From assembly GCA_038225015.1 (NCBI GenBank), contig JBBRFB010000011.1:1-44273 (forward strand): DNA of 44,273 nt, written 5' to 3'. The notes beneath the pieces are model-generated. The model worked only from the letters and a program-made list of their open reading frames with translations, was not told the DNA's origin and made no database searches. This DNA is from Schlegelella_A sp038225015 (GTDB taxonomy: Bacteria > Pseudomonadota > Gammaproteobacteria > Burkholderiales > Burkholderiaceae_C). The position numbers were made by a program, and so were the translations under genes. Below, one piece after another: positions 21,979 to 32,406 of the stretch; the first letter of the stretch is position 1, and every line of letters begins with the position of its first letter.

Positions 21979-23150
21979 TTCAGCGCCGCGTGGCGCAGCA
22001 TGCGGGCGACGAACCAGATCGCTCCAACCGTCAACACCACGCACACGAAAAGAGGGATGAGCACCTGGGCCGCATCGAACCCCTCGCCCTTGAGCACGCG
22101 CGTCATCAGCGTGTTCTGCGCCAGCGCCGGCACCCACAGGTGCCAGGGCGCCTCGCCGCCGAGGTTGAAGAAGGAAAAGAGGGGCATCAGCGAGACGCCG
22201 AGCACGACCACCGTGGCGCTGGCCTGCGCTTCCTTGAAAGTCCGGCAGCGGATCGCGACGGCCATCAGCACCGCCGAGATCGCCGCCGCGAAGGGCAGCA
22301 ACACGACGAGAAAGAGCAGCGCCTCGCGCGGCCCGTACTGGAACATCGCCGCGAGCGTATCGCTTCGCAACAGCCACTGGCCGGGCAGGAAACTGAAGGT
22401 GCTGAACACCGCGATCAGCATGCCGACCGCGGCGACCGCGCCCCACTTGCCGACGACGAGCGTCCAGCGCTCCGGCGGGTTCATCAACAAAGGCTCGAGC
22501 GAGCCGCGCTCGCGCTCGCCGGCGGTGGCGTCGAGGGCGGCGTTGAGGGCGCCGTAGAGCACCGCCATCAGCACGAAGTACGGCAGGATGCCGGTGATCC
22601 GCGTCGCCCGCGTCTGCGTGCTGGCCAGGTCGCGGTCCTCGACCTGTATCGGCTCGAGCAGTTGCACCGAGACGCCGCGCAGCGCCAGCGTCAGCGCCAC
22701 GCGCTCGCGGCCGAAGGCGTTGAGCAGTCGCTCGACGGCGGGCACCCCGGCCTGCGAGCGGGTGTTGGCGCTGTCGGCGACCACCTCGACCACCGGCGCC
22801 TCGCCGCGCACGAGGGCAGCCTCGAAGTCGACCGGCACCACCACGACCGGGTGGCTGAACGTCGCCTTGCGCAACTGTGCTTCGTAGTCGGCGGGCGCGG
22901 CCTTCACGGTGTAGGTCTGCCGGGCGAAGAAATTGCGCAGGCTCGGCGCGTTCTCGAATCCGGCGATGTAGATCTCGCGCTGCTCCGCTCGCGCCTCCAG
23001 CGACGCGACGAGCGCCGAGATGGCGACCAGAACGAGCGGCCCCATCAGCACCGACGTGATGAAGACGGTGAGCAGCGTGCGCCGGTCGCGCAGGGCGTCG
23101 ACGAGCTCCTTGCGCAGCACGGTCGCGATCACGCGAAGGCGCTGGTTCAT
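21975..23150 (-). CDS. ABC-2 type transporter permease (NatB-like)
   Basis: 391 residues. One membrane segment near the N-terminus (LLTVFITSVLMGPLVLVAISAL) is followed by a large non-membrane domain of about 150 residues containing NAPSLRNFF and RNDP-poor beta-strand-like stretches. Then comes a bundle of five or so helices starting at ILPYFVLMAVLYGALNAALD with the TAGERERGSLEPLLMNPP loop. This is the layout of NatB-type export permeases, first described in a Bacillus sodium extruder, but many relatives have other cargo. It overlaps the ATPase gene upstream and the elaA-like gene downstream by four bases each, so the complex is probably made in fixed ratio. Confidence 0.85.
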   Translation of the reverse strand: MNQRLRVIATVLRKELVDALRDRRTLLTVFITSVLMGPLVLVAISALVASLEARAEQREIYIAGFENAPSLRNFFARQTYTVKAAPADYEAQLRKATFSHPVVVVPVDFEAALVRGEAPVVEVVADSANTRSQAGVPAVERLLNAFGRERVALTLALRGVSVQLLEPIQVEDRDLASTQTRATRITGILPYFVLMAVLYGALNAALDATAGERERGSLEPLLMNPPERWTLVVGKWGAVAAVGMLIAVFSTFSFLPGQWLLRSDTLAAMFQYGPREALLFLVVLLPFAAAISAVLMAVAIRCRTFKEAQASATVVVLGVSLMPLFSFFNLGGEAPWHLWVPALAQNTLMTRVLKGEGFDAAQVLIPLFVCVVLTVGAIWFVARMLRHAALK

Positions 23151-23983
23151 CGGTCGCTGCTCCGGTCCGCCGGCACGTCGCCTCGCCGCTCGGCGTCGAA
23201 CGCCAGATCGACGAATGCCTCCTCGAAGTCGCTCTGCCCCGTCTTCTCGAGCAGCTCGCCGACGGTGCCGGCGGCGACGGTGCGGCCGTGCGCGACGACG
23301 ACGACGCTGTCGCACAGGCGCTCGACCTCCTGCATGATGTGGGTCGAGAAGACGATGCACTTGCTGCCGCCGGCGGGCGTGCGCAGCCAGCGCAGGCTCT
23401 CGCGCAAGGCACGCGTGGCGAGCACGTCGAGGCCGTTGGTCGGTTCGTCGAGGACGATGTTCGCCGGATCGTGCACGAGGGCGCGCAAGAGCGCTGTCTT
23501 CATCCGCTCGCCCTGGCTGAAGCCGTCGGTGCGTCGCTCGAGCAGTGTCGTCATCTCGAACATGCGGGCCAGCTCGTCGGCGCGCGCGTTCGCGGCGTCG
23601 CGCGACATGCCTTGCAGGGCACCGTAGTAGACGATGTTCTCGCGCGCCGTCAGCCGCGGGTACAGGCCGCGCGCATCCGAGAGCACGCCCATGCGGGCGA
23701 GCACCTCGCGCGGCCGCGCCACGACGTCGATGCCGTCGACGGTCATCGTTCCGGCATCGGGCGTGAGAAGCCCCGCCAGCATCCGCAGGGTCGTCGTCTT
23801 GCCGGCACCGTTCGGGCCGAGAAGGCCGGTGATCGCCCCCGCCGGCGCCAGGAACCCGACGTCGCTCACCGCATGCACCGTGGTCGGCGCCCGCCGCCGG
23901 ACCGGCAAGCGCAGCCGGCCCAGACCCCGGGCGCGCGGCGCCGCGACGACGAACGACTTCGCCAGCCCGCGGACCTCGATCAC
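23147..23983 (-). CDS. ABC transporter ATP-binding protein (NatA-like)
   Basis: 278 residues, begun at GTG 23983, which overlaps the stop of the hydrolase gene as GTGA; an in-frame longer reading from 24061 would run into that gene and adds no conserved sequence. Walker A is GPNGAGKTTTLRML, the signature is the variant FSQGERMKTALLRAL, and Walker B with D-loop is NIVLDEPTNGLDVL, followed by the H-switch FSTHIMQEVERLCD. These variants are typical of the NatA/CcmA exporter class. An insertion of roughly 25 basic residues before the Walker A (RARGLGRLRLPVRRRAP) is unusual. Partner permease follows with overlapping codons. Confidence 0.9.
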   Translation of the reverse strand: MIEVRGLAKSFVVAAPRARGLGRLRLPVRRRAPTTVHAVSDVGFLAPAGAITGLLGPNGAGKTTTLRMLAGLLTPDAGTMTVDGIDVVARPREVLARMGVLSDARGLYPRLTARENIVYYGALQGMSRDAANARADELARMFEMTTLLERRTDGFSQGERMKTALLRALVHDPANIVLDEPTNGLDVLATRALRESLRWLRTPAGGSKCIVFSTHIMQEVERLCDSVVVVAHGRTVAAGTVGELLEKTGQSDFEEAFVDLAFDAERRGDVPADRSSDR

Positions 23984-25548
23984 CGCATCGGCTCCGGTGG
24001 CGAGTCGGCGCCCGGCGAGATCGGCCGGAAGGCTGGCGGCCGCGGAATGCCGGCGACGCACGACGCGTCGACGGCGAGGGCCGTGTCGGCGTCGGCGGCG
24101 TCGATGAACTTGTAGACCACGTCGCGCAGGCAGCCGAGCGCCATCGTGCCGTGGCCGGCGTTCGGCACGACGACATGGCGGGCCCGCGCCCCGAGCAGCC
24201 TGGCGACGCGCTCACCGTGGCGTGGCGGCGTTGCCGGATCGGCGCCGCCGCTCAGGAGGAGCACCGGCGCCATGCTCGGGCCGACGCGATAGAAGGCCTC
24301 CGGAACGGCGCCGCGCGGCCAGCCGGCGCACATGCGCTCGTAGGTCGCCGCGAAGTCATTGCCGAAATCGGCCGCCGGCCGTTCGGTGGCATCGGCCAGG
24401 CGCGGCAGGTCTTCGGCACAGACCACCGAGAAGTGCATGCCGATCGCCAGCTGCGTCGACTTGCGAGAGGTGAAGGTCGCGGCCAGGCCGAGAAGGCCCT
24501 CCGGCTGGCCTTCGTCGGCTCGCTCGATGGCGACCGGGAGCGCAGCCGCCAGCCACGGCGCATAGAGTGCGCCGCGAACCGCCGACAGCACCATCTCGCG
24601 CGTGAGCGTGAAGCGTTCCTCGCGACCGGTGAGCGGATGCCGCGCGACCACCGGCCGCGGCAGGCTCGCCAGCAGCGACTCCCAGTGCAGGTGCAGCTTC
24701 GGATGCGCGGCCGCGCAGGCCGGCTCGGCCCGGCAGGCCGCGAGCAAGGCATCGAAAGCGGCCTGGTTGTCGACCGAAAAACTCGCCGGCAGCACCATGT
24801 CGGGTGGGGCGACGCCGTCGAGCACCGCCCGGCGCACGCGGGTCGGGAACTGGCGCAGGTACTCGAGGCCGACGCGCGTGCCGTACGAGCCGCCGACCAG
24901 GTCGACCTGCTCGGCGCCGAGCGCGCGGCGCACCGCGTCGAGGTCCTGCACCGCGATCGCCGTCGTGAAGAGCCCCAGGTCGCGCTCGGCGTGGATGTAG
25001 GGCAGCTTCAGCAGCTCGGCCTTGCAGCGCATCAGCTGCTTGAACTGGCGCTCGGGATCGGCCTGCTCCGCGAGCTCGCCGGGATTCGGGTCGGCGCAGA
25101 CGAGCGGCGCCGAACGGCCGGTGCCGCGCTGGTCGACGAAGACGATGTCGCGCCGGGTGTTGAGGCGCGCGACCACCGGCAGCACGGTCGACGCAAGCGC
25201 CGTCGCGCTCTGGCCCGGTCCGCCGGCGAGCATGAAGACGGGGTCGGCGAGCTTGCGCCGGGCCAGCGCCGGAACGACGACGTAGCCGACGTCGATCGAG
25301 CCCCGGCCCGCATCGGCCGGGTCGAGCGGTCTGCGGACGACGCCGCACTGCACGCCCTGGGCGATGCCGGCGACGTGGCAGTCGGCGAGGGCCGCCTCGG
25401 CCGGCGCGTTCAAGAGCACCGCCGCCAGTGCCATCCCCGCGATCACGGCGAGGCGCCGTCGCCTTGGTCCGGCAGACCGCGGGCGGCCGGTGCAATCGGA
25501 CGGCCAGGACATCTCGCCCCTCGACGGGCGAGCGGCGGCCCCACTCAT
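23980..25548 (-). CDS. Exported alpha/beta hydrolase, S33 tripeptidyl/prolyl aminopeptidase-like
   Basis: 522 residues. A basic stretch and hydrophobic core (about 29-53, ending NAPAEA-A) look like a signal peptide, though there are roughly 28 residues before it and a later start is possible. The catalytic domain shows the oxyanion loop LAGGPGQS, FVDQRGTGRS (137-146), the nucleophile elbow VGGSYGTRVG (Ser221) and the C-terminal TAP-like domain with LLLSGGADPATPP and VVPNAGHG (catalytic Asp and His). Peptidases of this type release N-terminal tripeptides or proline. It is coupled to the glutaredoxin-like gene upstream and NatA-like gene downstream by four-base overlaps. Confidence 0.88.
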   Translation of the reverse strand: MSGAAARPSRGEMSWPSDCTGRPRSAGPRRRRLAVIAGMALAAVLLNAPAEAALADCHVAGIAQGVQCGVVRRPLDPADAGRGSIDVGYVVVPALARRKLADPVFMLAGGPGQSATALASTVLPVVARLNTRRDIVFVDQRGTGRSAPLVCADPNPGELAEQADPERQFKQLMRCKAELLKLPYIHAERDLGLFTTAIAVQDLDAVRRALGAEQVDLVGGSYGTRVGLEYLRQFPTRVRRAVLDGVAPPDMVLPASFSVDNQAAFDALLAACRAEPACAAAHPKLHLHWESLLASLPRPVVARHPLTGREERFTLTREMVLSAVRGALYAPWLAAALPVAIERADEGQPEGLLGLAATFTSRKSTQLAIGMHFSVVCAEDLPRLADATERPAADFGNDFAATYERMCAGWPRGAVPEAFYRVGPSMAPVLLLSGGADPATPPRHGERVARLLGARARHVVVPNAGHGTMALGCLRDVVYKFIDAADADTALAVDASCVAGIPRPPAFRPISPGADSPPEPMR

Positions 25549-25913
25549 TCGCCGAGCGTGCGCTTCAGTTCGCCGCTGGCGATCTGGGCCAGGAGCTGCT
25601 CGGCACCGCCGATCAGCGTCGCCTTGACGAACACCATCGGAAAGGTCGGCCAGCCGGTCCACATCTTCAGCCCATTGCGGCGGCGCCACTCGCTGAAGTA
25701 GCTGCCGTACTCGAGGTAGTGGTGCGCGATGCCGGCGCCGTCGAGCGCCTTGCGCGCCTTGCGGCAAACCGGATTGCCCGCCATGCCGACGACGAGCACG
25801 GGGTTCGAGGCGGCAGCCGCCTGGACGTTGTGGACGATGTCGGCGTTGAGGTTCGCGACGGTCTCGCGGATGGCCGGGTGCAGGCGCGCCTCTTCAAGAA
25901 TGGTTCTGGGCAT
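25545..25913 (-). CDS. Glutaredoxin-like (thioredoxin-fold) protein
   Basis: 122 residues. The thioredoxin-fold signatures are the active-site-like NPVCRKARKAL, with a single Cys (Cys50, CRKA in place of CPYC or CGFS), then GWPTFPMVFVKATLIGG, which contains the cis-Pro (TFP) and the glycine pair of glutaredoxins. The first 30 residues are a helical segment not found in classic monothiol glutaredoxins. It may bind glutathione or an Fe-S cluster; this is inference. It heads the five-gene overlapping operon and overlaps the peptidase gene by four bases (25545-25548). Confidence 0.8.
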   Translation of the reverse strand: MPRTILEEARLHPAIRETVANLNADIVHNVQAAAASNPVLVVGMAGNPVCRKARKALDGAGIAHHYLEYGSYFSEWRRRNGLKMWTGWPTFPMVFVKATLIGGAEQLLAQIASGELKRTLGE

Positions 25914-26005
25914 GAGGGCCTCGCGACATGAGGGCGGCCACCTTACCACCGGCGTGCCCTTCGGGGCCCTGGTGCGGGGCCACACGGCAGCGAGCGGGCG
26001 CCGGC

Positions 26006-26890
26006 TCAGGCGGCGAGCGCGCCGCGCTGGAAGTCGGCCACCGCCTGTTGCAGCTCGGCCGTCGTGTTCATCACGAATGGCCCGTACTGCGCGATAGGCT
26101 CGCCGAGCGGCCGGCCGGCGACGAGGAGAACGCGTGCCGGCTCGGCCAGCGAGGCCGGGGCACGGAGGCGAACACCGTCGGCACCGGCGTCGTTGCCGAG
26201 GATCGCCATCCGCTCGACGTCGACCCGCGTCTTCGGCTCGCCCACCTCGACGGCACCGGCGTGCACGTAGGCGAAGGCGTTGTGGCCTGCCGGCAGCGCG
26301 GCATCGAAGCTCGCGCCGGGCGGCAGGGCGAGGTCGAGGACGATCGGCTCGGTCGTCGGCCGCGACACCGCACCGGCCGTGTCGCCGCTCGCGCCCGCAA
26401 TCACGCGGACGACGACGCCCGCCGCATCGGTGTAGCGCGGCACGTCGGCCGGCGGCACGTCGCGATAGGCGGGCGCCGTCATCTTGTCGCGGGCGGCGAG
26501 ATTGACCCAGAGCTGGAAGCCCGCCATCCGGCCGGCCTCCTGCTCGGGCATCTCGGAGTGAAGGATGCCGCGCCCGGCGGTCATCCACTGCACGCTGCCG
26601 GGCTCGAGCAGGCCGACGTTGCCGACGCTGTCGCGATGGCGCATGCGGCCCTCGAGCATGATTGTCACCGTCTCGAAGCCGCGATGCGGATGCTCCGGAA
26701 AACCGCCGATGTAGTCGGCCGCGGCGTCGCTGCCGAAGGCGTCGAGCATCAGGAAGGGGTCGAGGCGCTTCTGCAGCGGCTGCGTGAGGACGCGCGTCAG
26801 CTTGACGCCGGCGCCGTCGGACGCGGGCTGGCCCTGGACGATGCGCTCGACGCCACGCGAGCGAAATTCCGGCGTCTGGTTCGTGTTCAT
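26006..26890 (-). CDS. Pirin family protein
   Basis: 294 residues, bicupin fold. The metal-binding N-terminal cupin shows PFLMLDAFGS, GGFPEHPHRGFETVTIMLEG (metal His residues), and the GSVQWMTAGRGILHSEMPE motif with the His/Glu pair. Bacterial pirins are variously reported as quercetin dioxygenases or as modulators of pyruvate metabolism; the function here is unknown. ATG 26888-26890 gives the canonical start; in-frame sequence upstream is not conserved-looking. It is divergent from the glutathione S-transferase gene with a 130-base spacer. Confidence 0.93.
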   Translation of the reverse strand: MNTNQTPEFRSRGVERIVQGQPASDGAGVKLTRVLTQPLQKRLDPFLMLDAFGSDAAADYIGGFPEHPHRGFETVTIMLEGRMRHRDSVGNVGLLEPGSVQWMTAGRGILHSEMPEQEAGRMAGFQLWVNLAARDKMTAPAYRDVPPADVPRYTDAAGVVVRVIAGASGDTAGAVSRPTTEPIVLDLALPPGASFDAALPAGHNAFAYVHAGAVEVGEPKTRVDVERMAILGNDAGADGVRLRAPASLAEPARVLLVAGRPLGEPIAQYGPFVMNTTAELQQAVADFQRGALAA

Positions 26891-27020
26891 GGCATCAATG
26901 TAGCGACGGCGCGCCCGTGGGCAAGACAGCGCGGTTTGCACGCAGCCTTCAACCTTGTCGAATGCGTCCTTCGGCCGCGCGCGGTGTAATGGCGGCCCTC
27001 CCACCCCCGACTGCTCCCCC

Positions 27021-27629
27021 ATGAAGCTCTACTACAGCCCCGGCGCCTGCTCGCTCTCGCCACACATCGCTCTCTGCGAATCCGGCCTCGCCTTCGAGCC
27101 GGTGCTCGCCAGCACCAAGAGCCACAAGCTGCAGGACGGCACCGACTACTACACGATCAACCCGAAGGGCTACGTGCCGCTGCTCGAGCTCGATGATGGC
27201 GAGCGCCTCACCGAAGGGCCGGCCATCGTCCAGTACATCGCCGACCAGGTGCCGGCGAAGAAGCTCGCGCCCGCCAACGGCACGATGGCGCGCTATCGCC
27301 TGCAGGAGTGGCTCAACTTCATCACCAGCGAGCTGCACAAGGGCATCGGCTTCATGTTCAACGCAGCGATGCCCGAAGAGGCCAAGACGCTCATGCGCGA
27401 GAAGGCGCTCGGACGGTTGAAGTGGGTCGACGCGCAGCTCGAGGGCAAGAACTACCTGATGGGCGAAGACTTCAGCGTCGCCGATGCGTACCTCTTCACC
27501 GTCACCAACTGGACCAAGCACGTCGGCATGGACATCTCCGGCCTGAAGAACCTCGGCGCCTTCATGACCCGCATGGCGGCGCGCCCGGCCGTGCAGCAAG
27601 CGATGAAGGCCGAAGGCCTCCTCAAGTAG
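27021..27629 (+). CDS. Glutathione S-transferase, beta class-like
   Basis: 202 residues. The N-terminal thioredoxin-fold MKLYYSPGACSLSPHIAL carries Cys10, the catalytic cysteine of bacterial beta-class GSTs, with GYVPLLELDDG (cis-Pro loop) and TEGPAIVQYIAD (glutathione gamma-glutamate recognition). The C-terminal helical domain ends in NYLMGEDFSVADAYLFTVTNW, the N-capping-box motif of GSTs. Substrate unknown. The ATG at 27021 is chosen over an upstream in-frame start because the family begins exactly at this Met. The following small exported-protein gene starts 7 bases after the stop. Confidence 0.93.
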   Translation: MKLYYSPGACSLSPHIALCESGLAFEPVLASTKSHKLQDGTDYYTINPKGYVPLLELDDGERLTEGPAIVQYIADQVPAKKLAPANGTMARYRLQEWLNFITSELHKGIGFMFNAAMPEEAKTLMREKALGRLKWVDAQLEGKNYLMGEDFSVADAYLFTVTNWTKHVGMDISGLKNLGAFMTRMAARPAVQQAMKAEGLLK

Positions 27630-27636
27630 GCAGCGA

Positions 27637-28017
27637 ATGCAAGCGGCGCTGACGCTCGTTCTAGTCGCCGCCTCCGGTGCGGCCGCGGCGCCATCGGCGC
27701 CCGGCCCCGGGCGCTATGCGGCCACCTTGTGCGTCGCGACGACGGCGAAGGCGCCGCCCACCTGCGGCGCGGCCGAGTTCGACCTGCGCCCCGGCCGCCA
27801 GGCACGGGTGAGCGTCGCCGACATCGTCTACCGACTCGACTTGCGCCCGGAGCAGGTCGACGTGTCGACGATGCACGGCAAGATGCTGATCGACCAGTTC
27901 AGCGCCTTCTACACCTGGAATGCCAACGTCCTACGTTTCGAGGACCAGGACAAGCACGTGCGCTACGAAGTGAAGGTCGGTCCGCGGCAGCAGGCGACGG
28001 GTCGCTCGCCGCGCTGA
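27637..28017 (+). CDS. Small predicted exported protein of unknown function
   Basis: 126 residues. The N-terminus (MQAALTLVLVAASGAAAAPSAPG) looks like a short signal peptide cleaved after the alanine run. The mature part has two cysteines (about 31 and 47), DLRPGRQARVSVADIVYRLDL and a hydrophobic/acidic C-terminal half (FSAFYTWNANVLRFEDQDKHVRYEVKV) suggestive of a beta-sandwich. I do not recognise the family. It follows the GST gene by 7 bases and converges on the ABC ATPase gene. Confidence 0.65.
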   Translation: MQAALTLVLVAASGAAAAPSAPGPGRYAATLCVATTAKAPPTCGAAEFDLRPGRQARVSVADIVYRLDLRPEQVDVSTMHGKMLIDQFSAFYTWNANVLRFEDQDKHVRYEVKVGPRQQATGRSPR

Positions 28018-28033
28018 GCGAGAACAGGCCTCG

Positions 28034-29616
<1,583 letters not shown>

Positions 29617-29620
<4 letters not shown>

Positions 29621-31356
29621 GCAGCGGCGCGTGCCGGGCTCGATTTCTTCGCGATCGGGCGGAGCAGCCCGCGGCAGGCGTCGCGCTCAGCGCCGCTGCG
29701 CTCGCCGGCCGCACAGAGCGCGTCGAGTCGCTTTTCGAGGCGCGCCATCGGGGCCGCGTGCGCACCGCCGCGGTTCCACGTCTGCAGGCTCTTGCCAACG
29801 CGCTGCAGCGAGCGGGCGCTGCGCTCGTAGAACGCGTCGGGCTGCGCGGTCGCTTCCTGCCAGAGCGTCGACGCGGCGGCCTCGATTGCCGCTTCGTTCG
29901 CGGGCGCGAGCTCGACCAATGCCTTGACGTAGCCGGCCCCCCACTGCAGGCGCGTCGCCGGCCCTTCACTCGCCTCGAACGCCTGGCGATACCAGTCGAG
30001 CGCCTCGGCGCGGTCGCCGCGCTTCTTCGCGTTGCTCGCCAGCTCGAGCATAAGGTAGTAAGGCGAATGGCTCTTCGCCAGATTGGCCTTCAGAAGGGCA
30101 TCGGACTCGTGAACGAGCCCCGCGCGCTCGAGCAGGTAGGCGGCCGAGGTGATGACTGCCTGGCGCTCGTAGCCGTTCGTGATCTCGCGGTCGGCGCGCG
30201 CGACCTGCTCGCGGATGTCAGCCAGCAGCGCCGGCGGGAGCCGCACCGAGGCGTGGCGGGCTCGCCGCGGCGACGGCGCCGCGTCGTCGGGATCGTCGAT
30301 GCGGGCGAGATCGACCTGCGCGATCAGCGCCTGCATGCGGTCGGCGCGCGAAAGCGTCGCATCGGCCTCGAGACGGCGGAGCACGGTGTCGAATGCGACG
30401 AGCAGCCGGCCGCGCTCGGCGCTCTTCGGTGCGGCGAGCGAGCGCACGATCTCGGCCGCGTAACCGCTCAGGAGATCGGCCTGCTCGCGCGCTGCAGCCG
30501 GTTCGGCGAGCAGGCGCTCGACCTCGGCAGCCGCACGCCGGGCGGCATGCGCCGGCCGCCTGCCGTCGGAGAGCGCGAGAGCCCTCAGGCGCAGCCGCAT
30601 CGCGACCTCGCTCTCGGGGGCAGGAGCGGCGGCAGCGAGCGCCGAGAGCGTCGACGCGACCCGATCCTTGGCGACGACCTGCTGCTCGTCAGTCTCCCAT
30701 GCGTAGAAGGCGAGAAGCCGCCAGTCGGCGGCGGTGAGCTTGCGCCCGGCGAGGGCGTCGGCGACAAGCTCCTTCACCGGACGCGCCGCATTCATCGCCA
30801 GCGTCATCACCTGCGTGTAGCGGACGGGGTCGACCTCGCCCGGCAGCCGCGTGACCTCCTGTCCGGACGGGCTGAAGAGCACCATCGTCGGGTAGCCGCT
30901 CACGTGAAATCGCGCCCCGAGCTTCTGCGCGCCCGGGCTGTCGCCGTCGACGTAGACGGCGACGAAGGCGCGCGTGCGCTCGATGAAGTCCTGCCGGTTG
31001 AAGAGCGTCGCCTTCACCTGGTTGCACGGCGGGCACCAGCCGGCCCCCCAGTAGACGAAGACCGGCCGCCCTCCGGCCTTGGCCACGGCGAAGGCGGCAT
31101 CGACCTCGGCGTCGGTGGCCGCGTGGTGCCAGGCGATGCCGGCTTCGGCCGCGGCGTGTGGTCCCGGCGCCGTCCCACTGGCCGTCGTGGAAACAAGCAG
31201 CGGCGCCACGGCGGCAGGAGAAACCGCGACGTCGGCCGCCGGCGCGGCCGGCACCGGAACCGGCTCGCCAGCCCTGGAGCAGCCGGCGAGCGCGGCGACG
31301 GTCACCGCCGCGATCGGCGCAAGGCGGGCAAACAGGCGCATTCGACGTCGCGACAT
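29617..31356 (-). CDS. Thioredoxin-domain lipoprotein with long helical C-terminal region
   Basis: 579 residues. A signal peptide ends in lipobox ALAGC (lipid Cys26). After a Pro/Ala-rich linker comes a thioredoxin domain with WCPPC (Cys108, Cys111) and the cis-Pro loop SGYPTMVLF, like TlpA/DsbD-gamma-type reductases. The remaining roughly 370 residues are helical and repetitive in hydrophobicity, resembling TPR or Sel1-type solenoids without an obvious consensus. A strong GGGAGGAA ribosome-binding site stands six to seven bases before the ATG. It probably reduces periplasmic thiols as a membrane-anchored protein. It overlaps the downstream double ATPase by four bases; the biological link is unclear. 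Confidence 0.83.
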
Positions 31357-31388
31357 CGGTTCCTCCCAGGATAGGAGTCAATGATGGA

Positions 31389-32402
31389 TCAATCGACCGG
31401 CGCCGGCGACTCCCGCACCGGATCGCGCGGCGACGACGAGGTGAACTGCGCCAGCGCGACGCCGGCCAGGGTGAGCGCCGCGCCGGCGATCTTCATCGCG
31501 GAGTAGCGCTCGCCAGTGATGCCCCAGGCCACGAGGCCGGCCACCGGCGGCATCAGGTACATGAGCGGCGCCGTCCGGGCGACGCCGCGCACGGCGTTGA
31601 CCCAGCCCCAGACGAGCCAGCCGAGAAAGGCCGAGATGAGCACGGCGTAGAACGTTCCCGCCCAGATCGCCGGGCCGACGTCCCGCCACGACACCGCCAG
31701 CCCCGCGGGCAGGCTGAGGGCGACGACCGGCAGGCTGCCGAGCAGCACGGCGTAGGTCATGACGGTGATGCCGCCGAGGCGCTCGATCAGCGGCTTCGCG
31801 GCCACCGTGTAGTACGAGAAGAACGACGCCGCCACGAGAAGCACGAGGTCTCCGGCGCTCGCCTGCCAGCGGCCGACGAGCAGCTTGTCGGAGAGGAAGA
31901 CGAGGACCCCGGCGCAGGCGACGGCGACGCCGCCGATCTGGCCGTGCGTCAACCGCTCGAGGCCGTGCCAGCGCAGGATGAGCAGGGTGAAGATCGGCCC
32001 GCAGGCGAGGATGATCGAGCTGGAGAAGGCGGTCGACCAGTGGATGCCGTAGGTCACCATGCCGACGTGCAGCAGGTGGCCGACGAGGCCGAGCCGGAGC
32101 AGCGCGAGCAGGTCGGCGCGCGAGACGCGCGGCCAGCGCAGGCCGTGGCGCCAGAGCAGGAGGGCCGCCGCCGCGACCGGCATGACGAGATAGCGCACGA
32201 ACAGGAAGCCGCCCGGCGAGAGCGCCGTGAAGATCGCCTTCTGCACAGTGAAGTTGGCACCCCAGACGACCACCAGCACGAGCGCTGCCCAGAGGGCGCG
32301 ACGCGAGCGCAGGTCGGCAACGGCGAGCGCATCGCCAGCGGCGCCAGCGGGGGCGATGACGGTGGCAGGGGTCGCGAGTCGCTCCGGCTGATCGATCTGC
32401 AT
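31389..32402 (-). CDS. EamA/DMT superfamily transporter
   Basis: 337 residues with about ten hydrophobic segments in two homologous halves, as in DMT (EamA) carriers: ALWAALVLVVVWGANFTVQKAIF near the N-terminus and WAGTFYAVLISAFLGWLVWGWV in the second half, with TAPLMYLMPPVAGLVAWGITGERY as the characteristic second-half motif. Relatives export amino acids, nucleobases or drugs; the substrate is not predictable. The gene starts 4 bases after the stop of the MmcB-like gene and is followed 32 bases later by the lipoprotein gene. Confidence 0.9.
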   Translation of the reverse strand: MQIDQPERLATPATVIAPAGAAGDALAVADLRSRRALWAALVLVVVWGANFTVQKAIFTALSPGGFLFVRYLVMPVAAAALLLWRHGLRWPRVSRADLLALLRLGLVGHLLHVGMVTYGIHWSTAFSSSIILACGPIFTLLILRWHGLERLTHGQIGGVAVACAGVLVFLSDKLLVGRWQASAGDLVLLVAASFFSYYTVAAKPLIERLGGITVMTYAVLLGSLPVVALSLPAGLAVSWRDVGPAIWAGTFYAVLISAFLGWLVWGWVNAVRGVARTAPLMYLMPPVAGLVAWGITGERYSAMKIAGAALTLAGVALAQFTSSSPRDPVRESPAPVD

Positions 32403-32406
32403 CCGG

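Noticed and set aside
26955..26990. TTGTCG and TGTAAT before the glutathione S-transferase gene as a promoter
   Set aside because: The spacing is 24 bases, too long for a sigma-70 promoter.
30898..30911. CTCACGTGAAAT, partly like parS
   Set aside because: Only the right half fits; it lies in a coding region far from parAB with several mismatches in the left half.
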